This document shows, in pieces, positions 16,677-26,200 of a stretch of 64,000 nucleotides of DNA. A program made the position numbers and the translations under genes. Source of the stretch: an uncultured Lachnospiraceae bacterium. Lineage in GTDB: Bacteria; Bacillota; Clostridia; Lachnospirales; Lachnospiraceae. The notes beneath the pieces were generated by a model that was not told the origin of the DNA, ran no database searches, and worked only from the letters and a program-made list of their open reading frames with translations. Numbering within the stretch: position 1 is the stretch's first letter; every line of letters starts with the position of its first letter. The stretch spans positions 62,001-126,000 of the forward strand of contig USGU01000003.1 in NCBI GenBank assembly GCA_900554415.1, in the 5' to 3' direction.

Positions 16677-17561
16677 ATGCGTAAAATTATACATGACTGC
16701 GACTGTACATTTGGAATCAATGGATGTGATGTAGATGACGGACTGGCACTTCTTTATCTGTTGGGAGATAAGGATGCAGAGGTACTTGGCGTTACTACCG
16801 CATATGGAAATAATACACTGGAACGGGTTTATGCCAATACGAAGGAATTTGTGAAAAAGATTGGCAGACCGGATCTGCCGGTGTTAAAAGGGGGACACAA
16901 AGCCGGAGAAACGGACAGTGAGGCTTCCCTTTATCTGGCAAAGATGGCGGAAGAATATGCCGGGGAGCTGGAAATACTGGTGACCGGTTCGGTGACGAAT
17001 CTCTATGGAGCGTGGAAGCATAATCCAAAGTTTTTTGAGCAGGTAAAGCGGATCGTGCTTATGGGTGGAACAACCCAGCCTCTGTTGTTCGCCAAAAAAG
17101 AAATGAATGAACTGAATTTTTCCTGCGACCCGCTGGCAACCTATACTGTACTTACCAGAGGAACCGATGTAGCGGTCATTACAGGAAATAATTGTCTGAA
17201 AGTGCTATTTACACGGGAAGAATATGAAAGAGAGTTTGCAGATGAGAGCCGGGATGTGGTAAGATTTATTAAGAAAGAAACAGACTACTGGTTTGACAAC
17301 AATATGGATGTGTACGGGATTCCGGGATACTACAACTGGGATGTGATTGCGGCAGCGTATATGATGCACCCGGAGCTGTTTGAAGGGAATAAGACAGATT
17401 TTTGTCTGTCTGTAGAAGCTCTGAAAAAAGGCAGGCTGACGGTATCTGGCGGAGCAGAGAAGAACTGTACACTGGAAATCCCGGTGATTGGAGAAGAAAC
17501 AAGATTCTGGCGCAATATTTATGATACCTGGCTGAATGTCAGATTTGGAGAAACTGAGTAA
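16677..17561 (+). CDS. Nucleoside hydrolase family protein
   Basis: The 294-residue protein has the inosine-uridine-preferring nucleoside hydrolase fold. An acidic Ca-binding start reads DCDCTFGINGCDVDDGLALLYLL, there is VTGSVTNLYGAWKHNPKF and VLMGGTT, and a late D-binding segment reads YYNWDVIAAAYMMHPELF. The DxD...DVDDG element has a longer loop than the usual DTDPGxDD. It follows the importer by 61 bases and probably cleaves an N-glycoside brought in by it, a link drawn from context. It could also act on internal nucleosides. Confidence 0.8.
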   Translation: MRKIIHDCDCTFGINGCDVDDGLALLYLLGDKDAEVLGVTTAYGNNTLERVYANTKEFVKKIGRPDLPVLKGGHKAGETDSEASLYLAKMAEEYAGELEILVTGSVTNLYGAWKHNPKFFEQVKRIVLMGGTTQPLLFAKKEMNELNFSCDPLATYTVLTRGTDVAVITGNNCLKVLFTREEYEREFADESRDVVRFIKKETDYWFDNNMDVYGIPGYYNWDVIAAAYMMHPELFEGNKTDFCLSVEALKKGRLTVSGGAEKNCTLEIPVIGEETRFWRNIYDTWLNVRFGETE

Positions 17562-17564
17562 GAG

Positions 17565-18245
17565 ATGGAAGTATCGATTATTATACCGACTTATAATGAA
17601 GAAAAGACAATTGAAAAACTTTTGGAGACGCTGAAACCATTAAAGGGAAGATGCGAAATCCTGTTTGTAGACGGTGGAAGTACAGACCGGACACTGGAAC
17701 TGCTGGGTGGAGAGTATCCTGTGATTTTGTCCGAAAAGGGCAGGGCAAAGCAGATGAACCAGGGTGCCAGGGAAAGTCACGGGGAGGTACTGTTCTTCCT
17801 TCACTGTGACAGTGAAGTTCCTGCAAATGCACTGGAAGAAATCGAGCGGGTGATGCAGAATCACAGAGCAGGGTGCTTTGGAATTGCCTTTCATTCCTGC
17901 AATTTCTTTATGTTTACATGTAGAGTAATTTCGAATCACCGTGTGAAAGACCGGAAAGTCATGTTTGGTGACCAGGGCATTTTCGTAGAGCGGGAGCTTT
18001 TTTTTGAAGTGGGAATGTTCCCGGATATGCCGATTCTTGAAGATTATCAGTTTTCCATTACTTTGAAAGAAAAAGGTATCCGCCTGGGAATGACGAGAAG
18101 ACGAATTTACACTTCCGACAGGAGATTTCAGGGAAGTACAGTGGAGAAGCTGCGGCTGATGTGGCTGATGAACCGCCTGCGGGCTATGTACCGTGAGGGG
18201 GTACCAATCGATGAAATTGCCAGACTATATGGAGATGTACGATAG
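17565..18245 (+). CDS. Family 2 glycosyltransferase (TIGR04283-like)
   Basis: The 226-residue GT-A protein has SIIIPTYNEEKTIEKLLETL, the DGGSTDRT loop, FLHCDSEVP as the metal-binding acidic motif, and FGDQGIFVERELFFEVGMFPDMPILEDYQF. This is the signature of the group called rSAM/selenodomain-associated transferase 2 (TIGR04283). In other genomes its partner is the DUF2064 family, which is present here at 9877. It starts three bases after the nucleoside hydrolase and precedes the polysaccharide exporter, so its allegiance is ambiguous. No membrane anchor is seen. Confidence 0.82.
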   Translation: MEVSIIIPTYNEEKTIEKLLETLKPLKGRCEILFVDGGSTDRTLELLGGEYPVILSEKGRAKQMNQGARESHGEVLFFLHCDSEVPANALEEIERVMQNHRAGCFGIAFHSCNFFMFTCRVISNHRVKDRKVMFGDQGIFVERELFFEVGMFPDMPILEDYQFSITLKEKGIRLGMTRRRIYTSDRRFQGSTVEKLRLMWLMNRLRAMYREGVPIDEIARLYGDVR

Positions 18246-18256
18246 AGGAGAAACAG

Positions 18257-19033
18257 ATGTCTGCTTGTATACAGAACTTTTTGAAGTTCAAACCGCTTCT
18301 GGAAGAGCTGGTTTCCAGAGATGTGAAAATTAAATACCGTCGTTCTGTGCTTGGGGTACTTTGGACGCTGCTGAATCCGCTGCTTATGATGATTGTACTG
18401 TCCGTGGTGTTTTCCAATCTGTTCCGGTTTGACATAGAGAATTTTCCACTTTATTTATTAAGTGGACAGGTTATCTTTAACTTTTTCAATGATGCGACTA
18501 CCAACGCCATGTCATCGATTCTGGGAAATGCGTCGTTGATCAAGAAAGTGTATGTGCCGAAATATATTTTTGTATTTTCCAGAATCTGCTCCAGTCTGAT
18601 TAATCTCATGGCATCCTGTGCAGCACTTTTTATCCTTATGATAGGAATGCGGGCAGAGCTTCACTGGACTATGATACTGGCGGTTGTGCCGATTTTCTAT
18701 TTGGTATTGTTTGCACTTGGCGTGGGATTGATTCTTGCGGCAATCACGGTAAAATTCCGTGATGTCATTCATTTATATTCCGTACTGATGGCAGTGTTTT
18801 TATATTTGACACCGGTTATTTATCCGCTCTCGATTTTGCCGGAGTGGCTGTACAGACTGGTGATGCTGAATCCGCTTACGAATGTACTCAATATGTTCCG
18901 TGATGTGGTGTTATATGACCGGGTATTTTCCGGGGCAGCCCTTGTCCTGACCGGTATCGAAGCGGTACTGTGCCTGGTACTTGGATTTTATATATTTTAT
19001 AAGAAGCAGGATAGCTTTATTTTGGACTTGTAG
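18257..19033 (+). CDS. Polysaccharide ABC exporter permease (Wzm/TagG/RgpC type)
   Basis: The 258-residue ABC-2 permease has about six helices. Features are SRDVKIKYRRSVLGVLWTLLNPLL at the N-terminus, LSGQVIFNFFNDATTNAMSSILGNASLIKKVYVPKYIF, and RDVIHLYSVLMAVFLYLTPVIYP. This family exports lipid-linked polysaccharides such as teichoic acid, O-antigen or rhamnan. It pairs with the ATPase that starts eight bases later. Confidence 0.9.
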   Translation: MSACIQNFLKFKPLLEELVSRDVKIKYRRSVLGVLWTLLNPLLMMIVLSVVFSNLFRFDIENFPLYLLSGQVIFNFFNDATTNAMSSILGNASLIKKVYVPKYIFVFSRICSSLINLMASCAALFILMIGMRAELHWTMILAVVPIFYLVLFALGVGLILAAITVKFRDVIHLYSVLMAVFLYLTPVIYPLSILPEWLYRLVMLNPLTNVLNMFRDVVLYDRVFSGAALVLTGIEAVLCLVLGFYIFYKKQDSFILDL

Positions 19034-19041
19034 GAGCAGAG

Positions 19042-19776
19042 ATGGACAAGAATGTATTGATTCAGGTCAGCCATGTATCCATGTGCTTTCATCTGGCATC
19101 GGAGCGGTTTGACGGTTTTAAAGAATATCTGATACAACGGATGAAGAAAAAGATTACGTATCAGGAATTCTGGGCACTCTCGGATGTGTCTTTTGAAGTG
19201 GAACGAGGAGAAACCCTTGGTTTAATCGGGGTAAATGGAAGCGGAAAAAGTACCATGCTGAAAATTATTGCAGGGGTTATGAAGCCGACAAAAGGGAGCG
19301 TGAAGGTTTCCGGTGTGGTGGCACCGCTGATTGAACTTGGAGCAGGATTTGATTTTGAACTGACTGCCAGGGAAAATGTATTTTTAAATGGAACGATACT
19401 GGGTTATACCAGAGAATATATGAAACAGCATTATGATGATATTGTGGAATTTTCGGAGCTGGGGACTTTTATGGATGTCCCGGTGAAGAATTTTTCTTCC
19501 GGTATGGTGTCACGACTGGCATTTGCCATTGCCACCATTGGAACTCCGGATATTTTGATTGTAGATGAAGTCCTTTCCGTGGGTGATTATCATTTTCAGC
19601 AGAAATGCGAAGCGAGAATTAACCGGATGAAAGAACAGGGAACTACGATTTTATTTGTCTCTCATAATACCGAGCAGATTAAAGCCTTGTGCAACCGGGT
19701 AATCTGGCTGGAGCACGGCAGGATTCGCAGAACGGGAACAGCAGAGGAAGTCTGTCAGGAATATCAGGGAGAATAA
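19042..19776 (+). CDS. Polysaccharide ABC exporter ATP-binding protein (Wzt/TagH type)
   Basis: The 244-residue ATPase has Walker A IGVNGSGKSTML, signature NFSSGMVSRLAFAIA, and the Walker B region LIVDEVLSVGD, typical of Wzt/TagH/RgpD exporters. It lacks the C-terminal carbohydrate-binding domain found in long Wzt proteins, so it probably recognises no terminal cap. It works with the permease just upstream. Confidence 0.9.
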   Translation: MDKNVLIQVSHVSMCFHLASERFDGFKEYLIQRMKKKITYQEFWALSDVSFEVERGETLGLIGVNGSGKSTMLKIIAGVMKPTKGSVKVSGVVAPLIELGAGFDFELTARENVFLNGTILGYTREYMKQHYDDIVEFSELGTFMDVPVKNFSSGMVSRLAFAIATIGTPDILIVDEVLSVGDYHFQQKCEARINRMKEQGTTILFVSHNTEQIKALCNRVIWLEHGRIRRTGTAEEVCQEYQGE

Positions 19777-19787
19777 CAGAGGAAAAC

Positions 19788-20366
19788 ATGAAGCAGATAA
19801 AACGAATTGTTGTGTGTGCGCTTGTGATTTTGGTGGCATTTCTCTATGCACATATTGCAAAAGCGAATGCAGTGTATGACCGTCAAAGTGATAATAGTAC
19901 CTATGGGATTGCAGAAAATACAGGGCTTATGATAGAACAGGAATTTATTTGTAAAGAGGTATCTATGGATGCCATTCAGGTGAAATGTCAGGTTCAGCAG
20001 GCAGGAGAAGGACATGTAACGCTGACTTTAACAGACATGGAATCGGGAAAGACAGTTGCCAGTTCTACGAAAGCTTTGTCAGAGATAGAAAATGGAAAAT
20101 GGAATACCTTTTCCTTTGAAACTGTAGAAAATTGTAAGGGTAAGACCTATCAGATGATATTAGAAGGAGAAACTCTGACTTGTTTTGCACAGCAGGGTAT
20201 TCAGCCGGAAACAGAACTGTCTGTAAATGGAGCCAAGCAGGATGGAACCTTGCTTATGAAGACGGTTACGAAACGGTTTGATATCGAAACCTTTGGAGTC
20301 TTTCTGATTCTGGTTCTGTATGTGTATTTCTTTTTCCGGTTCCTGAAACGGTTATTTTCCAGATAA
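19788..20366 (+). CDS. Membrane protein with extracytoplasmic beta-rich domain, unknown function
   Basis: The 192-residue protein has an N-terminal hydrophobic segment (IVVCALVILVAFLYAHIA), about 130 residues of probable beta-sandwich outside the membrane, and a C-terminal membrane helix (FGVFLILVLYVYFFFRF) ending in basic residues. CAGAGGAAAAC before ATG 19788 chooses this start; the frame extends upstream only inside the ATPase gene. It lies between the exporter and a large glycosyltransferase, so a role in polysaccharide assembly is likely. I recognise no family. Confidence 0.65.
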   Translation: MKQIKRIVVCALVILVAFLYAHIAKANAVYDRQSDNSTYGIAENTGLMIEQEFICKEVSMDAIQVKCQVQQAGEGHVTLTLTDMESGKTVASSTKALSEIENGKWNTFSFETVENCKGKTYQMILEGETLTCFAQQGIQPETELSVNGAKQDGTLLMKTVTKRFDIETFGVFLILVLYVYFFFRFLKRLFSR

Positions 20367-20413
20367 GAGGTTTGACAGAAGCGGACAGAAGCATACAAGG
20401 GAGATAAGATAGT

Positions 20414-22879
20414 ATGACGAATGCATTTGACGTGACGGCATGTCGTTTTCATACCAAAGAAAAAAATATATTAGCAGTTACCGGGTATTTCCGTGAAAAT
20501 CACTGGGAAAATGAGCAGCTCTGTTTCTGTATGAACGGAGCAGAACTGTCTTATAAAGAGCAGGAAATACGGCTCCATCCAGTACAGTTCCGCAAGATAA
20601 ACGGCAGACTGATCACGAAGCAGATGCTTTATTGGATTACACTCCCAGATAACTGGAAAATATTGGGAAATCTGCAGATTTTCCAGATACAGGAAGGAAA
20701 GGCAGTGTGCCGTAAAAAGTTATCAGGCAGAAAACTTGAAAACTTGGAGAAATATCTGGCTGCCAGTGTGGATATTGTCAGAACGGGCAGAGAAAGCTTT
20801 ACCATAGAAGGCTGGTATATGAATTGTGAACATGCCGTGCTTTGCGTGTTGGATGACCATGGAAAAGAACTCGAAGTGAAGGTTACAGAAACAAGAAGAC
20901 TGGATGTACTCAGAGAGTATCCAGAAAATGTGAAAGAGGATGTGACCGGATTTTCAGCAGTGTATCATGGTATGGTTCCACAGGTGGTAACAGTTAGTGT
21001 AAAGGATGGAAACAAAGAAAATCATATAAAGGTTGGACTTAAGAAGAAGCTTCTGAAACAACGGGTGCGGGATGCAAGAGTAATGGAGCATAAGGCACGG
21101 GAATATTATAAGCAGTTTGGACTGAAAGCAACCTGGATTCGGGCGACAGACAAACTAATGGGAAGAGAGTATTCGGGATACAGTGAGTGGCTACGGCGGA
21201 ACTGTCCATCGAAAAGCGTGCTCCGTAGACAAAGAAAAGAAGTGTTTTCCTACATACCAAAGATTTCCATTCTGGTTCCTTTATACAAAACACCGGAAGA
21301 ATATTTAAAGAAAATGATAGATTCCGTGAGAAATCAGTCTTATGAAAACTGGGAATTGTGCTTGTCGGATGGAAGTGGTGCAGATTCGCCTGTTCAGGAA
21401 ATCTTGAAAGGATATTTGAAGAAGGATAAACGGATTTGTTTAAAGTGTAATGATGAGGCATTGCGGATTGCGGAAAATACCAATATGGCATGTTCCATGG
21501 CAACGGGGGATTATCTGATTTTTTTAGACCATGATGATTTGCTCTCGGCAGATGCACTTTATGAGTGTGTGAAAGCTTTGAATGAACATTCGGATATGGA
21601 ATTGATTTACTCCGATGAAGATAAAGTTACTATGGACGGAAAAGAGTATTTTCTGCCGCATTTTAAGCCGGATTTTAATATGGATTTGCTACGGAGTACA
21701 AATTATTTCTGCCATCTGGTGATGGTGAAGCGAAGTTTGTATGAAAGAGTTGGAAATTTGAACCCGGATTTTGACGGAGCACAAGACTACGATTTTGTGC
21801 TGCGCTGTGTGGAGAAGACAAGGCCGGAACAGATTTATCATATTCCCAAAGTGTTGTATCACTGGAGGGCATGTGAGGGCTCTACCTCGGAAAATGCGAA
21901 GAATAAGATGTATATTGTAGAAGCAGGCGCAAAAGCGATTCAGGCGCATTATACACGCATGAAAATAGATGCAGAGGTCGTACCATTGGCATATGGCGGG
22001 ATGTATCGCAGCAAATATCATCTGAATGGACAGCCGAAGGTGTCGGTCATTATTCCAAATAAAGACCATATCGAAGATTTGCAGAACTGTATCCGCTCTT
22101 TGAAAGAAAAGAACACATATGACAACATGGAATACCTGATTGTGGAAAACAACAGCGAAAAAGAAGAAACTTTTGCTTATTATAAAGAACTGGAGCGGGA
22201 ATGTTCGAAGGCGAAGGTAATCTACTGGAAAGGAACTGGATTCAATTATCCGGATATCAATAATTACGGTGTACAACATGCGACAGGAGAATATCTGCTA
22301 CTGTTAAATAACGATACAGAGATTATCAAAGAAGACTGCATCGAAGAACTGTTAGGTTACTGTATGCGTAAAGAGGTAGGAATCGTGGGCGCAAGGCTGT
22401 ATTACGATGACGGAACCCTTCAGCATGGCGGAGTGATCGTAGGTCTTGGCGGTGTGGCAGGACATGCCTTCCTGGGACTTCCCATGGGGGATCCGGGCTA
22501 TTTTGCAAGGGCACTGCTGACGCAGGATCTGAGTGCAGTGACTGCAGCCTGTATGATGGTGAAACGGAGTGTCTACGAAGAAGTGGGTGGGTTTGATTCC
22601 GCATTTGCTGTGGCATTTAATGATGTGGATTTCTGCCTGAAAGTACGTCAGGCTGGTTATCTGGTTGTGTATCATCCTTATGCAGAACTGATTCATTACG
22701 AATCCAAGTCCAGAGGATATGATGATACGGCAGAGAAAATCAACCGTTTCCAGAGTGAGATTCAGCTTTTCCAAGGCAGATGGAAAGCGTTCTTGGAACA
22801 GGGAGACCCTTATTACAATCCGAATCTTACTTTGGACAGAAATGACTTCAGCGTGAATCTGAATTCGAGACAGAAGTAG
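20414..22879 (+). CDS. Large two-domain family 2 glycosyltransferase (rhamnan-type)
   Basis: The 821-residue protein has an N-terminal region of about 280 residues without recognised motifs, then two GT-A domains. The first starts near residue 281 (ISILVPLYKTPEEYL, FLDHDDLLSADAL, a GAQDYDFVLRC acceptor motif). The second starts near 542 (VSVIIPNKDHIEDLQNCI, LLLNNDTEI, AVAFNDVDFCLK). Such bifunctional enzymes build cell-surface polymers, often rhamnose-containing. Neighbouring rfbABDC genes supply dTDP-rhamnose. No transmembrane span is evident. Confidence 0.87.
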   Translation: MTNAFDVTACRFHTKEKNILAVTGYFRENHWENEQLCFCMNGAELSYKEQEIRLHPVQFRKINGRLITKQMLYWITLPDNWKILGNLQIFQIQEGKAVCRKKLSGRKLENLEKYLAASVDIVRTGRESFTIEGWYMNCEHAVLCVLDDHGKELEVKVTETRRLDVLREYPENVKEDVTGFSAVYHGMVPQVVTVSVKDGNKENHIKVGLKKKLLKQRVRDARVMEHKAREYYKQFGLKATWIRATDKLMGREYSGYSEWLRRNCPSKSVLRRQRKEVFSYIPKISILVPLYKTPEEYLKKMIDSVRNQSYENWELCLSDGSGADSPVQEILKGYLKKDKRICLKCNDEALRIAENTNMACSMATGDYLIFLDHDDLLSADALYECVKALNEHSDMELIYSDEDKVTMDGKEYFLPHFKPDFNMDLLRSTNYFCHLVMVKRSLYERVGNLNPDFDGAQDYDFVLRCVEKTRPEQIYHIPKVLYHWRACEGSTSENAKNKMYIVEAGAKAIQAHYTRMKIDAEVVPLAYGGMYRSKYHLNGQPKVSVIIPNKDHIEDLQNCIRSLKEKNTYDNMEYLIVENNSEKEETFAYYKELERECSKAKVIYWKGTGFNYPDINNYGVQHATGEYLLLLNNDTEIIKEDCIEELLGYCMRKEVGIVGARLYYDDGTLQHGGVIVGLGGVAGHAFLGLPMGDPGYFARALLTQDLSAVTAACMMVKRSVYEEVGGFDSAFAVAFNDVDFCLKVRQAGYLVVYHPYAELIHYESKSRGYDDTAEKINRFQSEIQLFQGRWKAFLEQGDPYYNPNLTLDRNDFSVNLNSRQK

Positions 22880-22895
22880 AAAAGATGGTGGCAAT

Positions 22896-24239
22896 TTGAT
22901 TAAGAACAATCAACATATTTTTAATAGAATACAGGTGTTTATAGATGCAGGAATCATAGCAGTGTCTTATATTCTGTCATGGTATCTGCGGTTTCACAGT
23001 GCGTTCTTCCCGCCGTCACCGGGGGGACTTCCGGTAAATGTCTATATGTCGGCACTGATATTTATAATTCCGGGGTATCTGATATTGTATAGCCTTTTCC
23101 AGCTTTATATGCCGAGGCGTGTGCAGAGCCGTAGAAGAGAAATGTGGAATATTGTCCAGGCAAATGTCATTGGCTTCATGGGATTTATTTTTGTCCTTTA
23201 TTTTACGAAGCAGGAACATTTTTCCAGACAAATGCTGGTACTATTTCTGGTTATCAATGTCACTTTAGAGTGCATTTCCAGAAATGTCATCCGTTATGTA
23301 CTCTGGAAAATGCGAAGCCAGGGCTTCAACCAGAAGCATATCCTGCTGGTGGGAAACAGCAGGGCGGCCGGGCAGTATCAGGAAAAAATCAGACAAAATC
23401 CCAGATGGGGATATCATGTACTTGGCGTATTGGATGATATAGATAAACTAGAAGAAACTATTAGAGAGCATGATTTGGATGAGATTGTGATTACGCTCAG
23501 AATGAGTGAATATGAAAAGTTGGAGAGGGTTGTGGATATCTGCGAGAAATCCGGTGTCCATACTAAGTTTATCCCGGATTACGGAAATCTGATTCCCACC
23601 AGACCTTATATTGAAGATGTGCAGGGCATTCCAGTCATCAATATCCGGAGAGTGCCATTGAATTCCAGATGGAACCAGTTTTTGAAACGGATGGTGGATA
23701 TCGCAGGTGCGCTCATTGCGATTGTGCTGTTTTCTCCGGTTATGCTGATTACCGCAATTTCACTTAAAATAGCGGGAAACGGCTCGGTTATTTATAAGCA
23801 GGAACGAGTCGGAATGCATAATAAAAAGTTCTGTATGTATAAATTCCGGTCCATGATTGAACTGGATGAGACATACGAAAAGGAAAAATGGACCGTGAAA
23901 AATGATGCAAGAATTACCCCTATTGGGAAATTTATCAGAAAGATGAGTATTGATGAACTTCCACAGCTTTTCAATGTGGTAAAAGGCGAAATGAGTCTGG
24001 TTGGACCACGGCCGGAGCGCCCACAGTTTGTAGAGAAGTTCAAAAACGAAATTCCGCGATACATGGTAAAACATCAGGTGCGCCCCGGAATGACCGGATG
24101 GGCGCAGATTCACGGATATAGGGGGGATACTTCCATAGAGAAGCGGATTGAGTATGATTTATATTATATCGAGAACTGGAGTCTGGGACTGGACTTTAAG
24201 ATTCTGTGTCTGACATTGTTCAAGGGAATAGAGCATTAA
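22896..24239 (+). CDS. Undecaprenyl-phosphate sugar phosphotransferase (WbaP/WcaJ family)
   Basis: The 447-residue polyprenyl glycosylphosphotransferase has four to five N-terminal membrane helices, a central Rossmann-like domain (HILLVGNSRAAGQYQ), and the catalytic bacterial sugar transferase domain from about residue 262. That domain has KRMVDIAGALIAIVLFSP, KQERVGMHNKKFCMYKFRSM, SIDELPQLFNVVKGEMSLVG and RPGMTGWAQ. It transfers a sugar phosphate to the lipid carrier to begin repeat-unit assembly. The start is TTG at 22896, with no better ATG. Confidence 0.9.
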   Translation: MIKNNQHIFNRIQVFIDAGIIAVSYILSWYLRFHSAFFPPSPGGLPVNVYMSALIFIIPGYLILYSLFQLYMPRRVQSRRREMWNIVQANVIGFMGFIFVLYFTKQEHFSRQMLVLFLVINVTLECISRNVIRYVLWKMRSQGFNQKHILLVGNSRAAGQYQEKIRQNPRWGYHVLGVLDDIDKLEETIREHDLDEIVITLRMSEYEKLERVVDICEKSGVHTKFIPDYGNLIPTRPYIEDVQGIPVINIRRVPLNSRWNQFLKRMVDIAGALIAIVLFSPVMLITAISLKIAGNGSVIYKQERVGMHNKKFCMYKFRSMIELDETYEKEKWTVKNDARITPIGKFIRKMSIDELPQLFNVVKGEMSLVGPRPERPQFVEKFKNEIPRYMVKHQVRPGMTGWAQIHGYRGDTSIEKRIEYDLYYIENWSLGLDFKILCLTLFKGIEH

Positions 24240-24326
24240 GCGGTGTATGATTCTAATGGTTATGATATAAAAAAGTTGTGATATAAAAGTAATAGTGATG
24301 CGGTTACGATATGAAGGATTTGTGAT

Positions 24327-25265
24327 ATGAAATTAGATGTGATAATACCGGTTTATCACCCGGACGAAAAATTACATAGCCTGTTGCTTGGAATCGAGAG
24401 CCAGACCTGTCAGCCGGAGCACATTTTTCTTCTTCATACCGAAGAAAAGGATGTGAAGGAAGACCTGAAATGGGCAGTTCCCGAAAGGCTGTGGGAGCAG
24501 AGCAGTATCATACGGATAGAAAAGCAGAATTTTGACCATGGCAGAACCAGAGATATGGGAATGCAGATGTCGGAAGCAGATGTAGTACTGTGCATGACGC
24601 AGGATGCTGTGCCCTTTTGTGAAAATATGCTGGAAAGTCTGATGCGGACATTGGAGCAGAACCGGAACGTCGCAGTGGTTTACGGAAGGCAGATACCGGA
24701 AAGGAAAAGCAATGTACTGGAGCGGTACACGCGGGCATTTAACTATCCATCCAAAAGCAGGGTGAAATCAAAAGCAGATTTGCCGAAGCTTGGGATTAAG
24801 ACTTATTTTTGTTCAAATGTATGTGCTGCTTACCGCAGGGATGTTTACCGGAAGATTGGTGGATTTGAAAAGCATATTATTTTCAATGAGGATATGGTAT
24901 TTGCGGCTAAGGCTATTCAAAATGGATATTCCATTGCATACGATGCAGAAGCAATGGTCCGTCATTCCCATAATTATACGTATAAACAGCTCGTGAAACG
25001 CAATTTTGATATAGGAGTATCCCAGGCATGTTACCCGGAAATTTTTAAGCATGTAAAGTCAGAAAAAGAAGGAATCCGCATGATTTCCAAAATTATGGGA
25101 GAATTGACAGAAAGAAAACAATTTCTCCAGATGGGGGAATTTCTCATAGAAAGCAGCCTTAAATATGTGGGTTATCAGCTAGGGAAGCATTATAAATGGC
25201 TTCCAGAACACATAGTGATGGAGTTGACTATGAATAAAGAATATTGGAAAGAGAGGAAAGGGTAA
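24327..25265 (+). CDS. Family 2 glycosyltransferase (rhamnosyltransferase-like)
   Basis: The 312-residue GT-A enzyme has LDVIIPVYHPDEKLHSLL, NFDHGRTRDMG (as in rhamnosyltransferases), CMTQDAVP as the acidic metal site, and FCSNVCAAYRRDVYRKIGGF...FNEDMVFAAKAI. It is the last biosynthetic gene before the rhodanese insertion. Its TAA stop shares one base with the ATG of the first rhodanese gene (TAATG), so the two are co-translated even though the functions look unrelated. Confidence 0.85.
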   Translation: MKLDVIIPVYHPDEKLHSLLLGIESQTCQPEHIFLLHTEEKDVKEDLKWAVPERLWEQSSIIRIEKQNFDHGRTRDMGMQMSEADVVLCMTQDAVPFCENMLESLMRTLEQNRNVAVVYGRQIPERKSNVLERYTRAFNYPSKSRVKSKADLPKLGIKTYFCSNVCAAYRRDVYRKIGGFEKHIIFNEDMVFAAKAIQNGYSIAYDAEAMVRHSHNYTYKQLVKRNFDIGVSQACYPEIFKHVKSEKEGIRMISKIMGELTERKQFLQMGEFLIESSLKYVGYQLGKHYKWLPEHIVMELTMNKEYWKERKG

Positions 25266-26200
25266 TGAGAAAAACAATGAGAAAACATGGAAGATGGCTG
25301 TGTAGCGTGGTGCTTCTGGCGGCACTTGTGCTTTCAGGATGCAGCAAGAGAGCAGCAGTACAGAGGCAGTCAGATTCAGCCGATACCTTTGTCGGTGAAT
25401 GGGTGGTAGAACCGGAATATGCCATCAGCAAAATCGGGGATGAAAACACATTGTTCGTAGACGGACGTGGAGAAAAGCAGGCAATGTTAGGTACGATTAA
25501 AGGTGCCATTGCAACCACATGGAATGACTGGTGCATTAATGAAGGCAGTCAGGGAGATGAGAAATGGGGCTGTATTCCGGAGCCGGATGATTTGGCACAG
25601 ATACTTGGAAATCTTGGCATCACAAAGGATAAAGAAATCATTGTGCTGGGGGAAACTTTAGACGGCTGGGGAGATGACGCCAGACTTGTATGGGAACTTC
25701 TGGCAGCAGGTTATATAGATGTGAAAATGGTAGATGGAGGTTATTCCGCCATGAAAGCTTACGGTGCAGAAACACAGCTCTTTGCGTCAAAGCCGGAGGC
25801 AGCAGAGGTCAAGATAAATAAGATTGATTACACCCATGTTATGACAACAGAAGAATTGCAGAAGAATTATGATAAGTATAAAATTGTAGATGTGCGTACG
25901 GATGAAGAATACGATGGAGCAATTCTGTACAATGAAGCAAAGGGCGGGCATTTACCGGGAGCAATCCACATCCGTTATACAGATTTGTTCGATGAAAATG
26001 GATACCTGAAGACAAATGAAGATTTGACAAAGATGTTTGAAGATGCAGGACTTTCCAAATCAGATGAGATTGTAACGTACTGCACCGGAGGAATCCGTTC
26101 GGCATATACACAGTTGGTTCTGGAAATGTGCGGATTTGAGAAATCTTATAATTACGACCAGTCTTTCTGGCGCTGGGCAGTAGTCGGAGAGGTAGAATAG
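25265..26200 (+). CDS. Rhodanese-domain lipoprotein 1
   Basis: The 311-residue protein has a lipoprotein signal with lipobox VLSGCSKR and two rhodanese domains (about 45-170 and 185-310). The second has the active loop CTGGIRSAY with the sulfur-accepting cysteine. The first has no cysteine at the equivalent place (GETLDGWGDDAR), as in classical two-domain sulfurtransferases whose N-terminal half is inactive. It would act outside the membrane on sulfane sulfur such as thiosulfate or polysulfide. An upstream in-frame ATG at 25244 lies inside the previous gene; GAGGAAAGGG favours ATG 25265. A close paralogue follows at 26425. Confidence 0.87.
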   Translation: MRKTMRKHGRWLCSVVLLAALVLSGCSKRAAVQRQSDSADTFVGEWVVEPEYAISKIGDENTLFVDGRGEKQAMLGTIKGAIATTWNDWCINEGSQGDEKWGCIPEPDDLAQILGNLGITKDKEIIVLGETLDGWGDDARLVWELLAAGYIDVKMVDGGYSAMKAYGAETQLFASKPEAAEVKINKIDYTHVMTTEELQKNYDKYKIVDVRTDEEYDGAILYNEAKGGHLPGAIHIRYTDLFDENGYLKTNEDLTKMFEDAGLSKSDEIVTYCTGGIRSAYTQLVLEMCGFEKSYNYDQSFWRWAVVGEVE

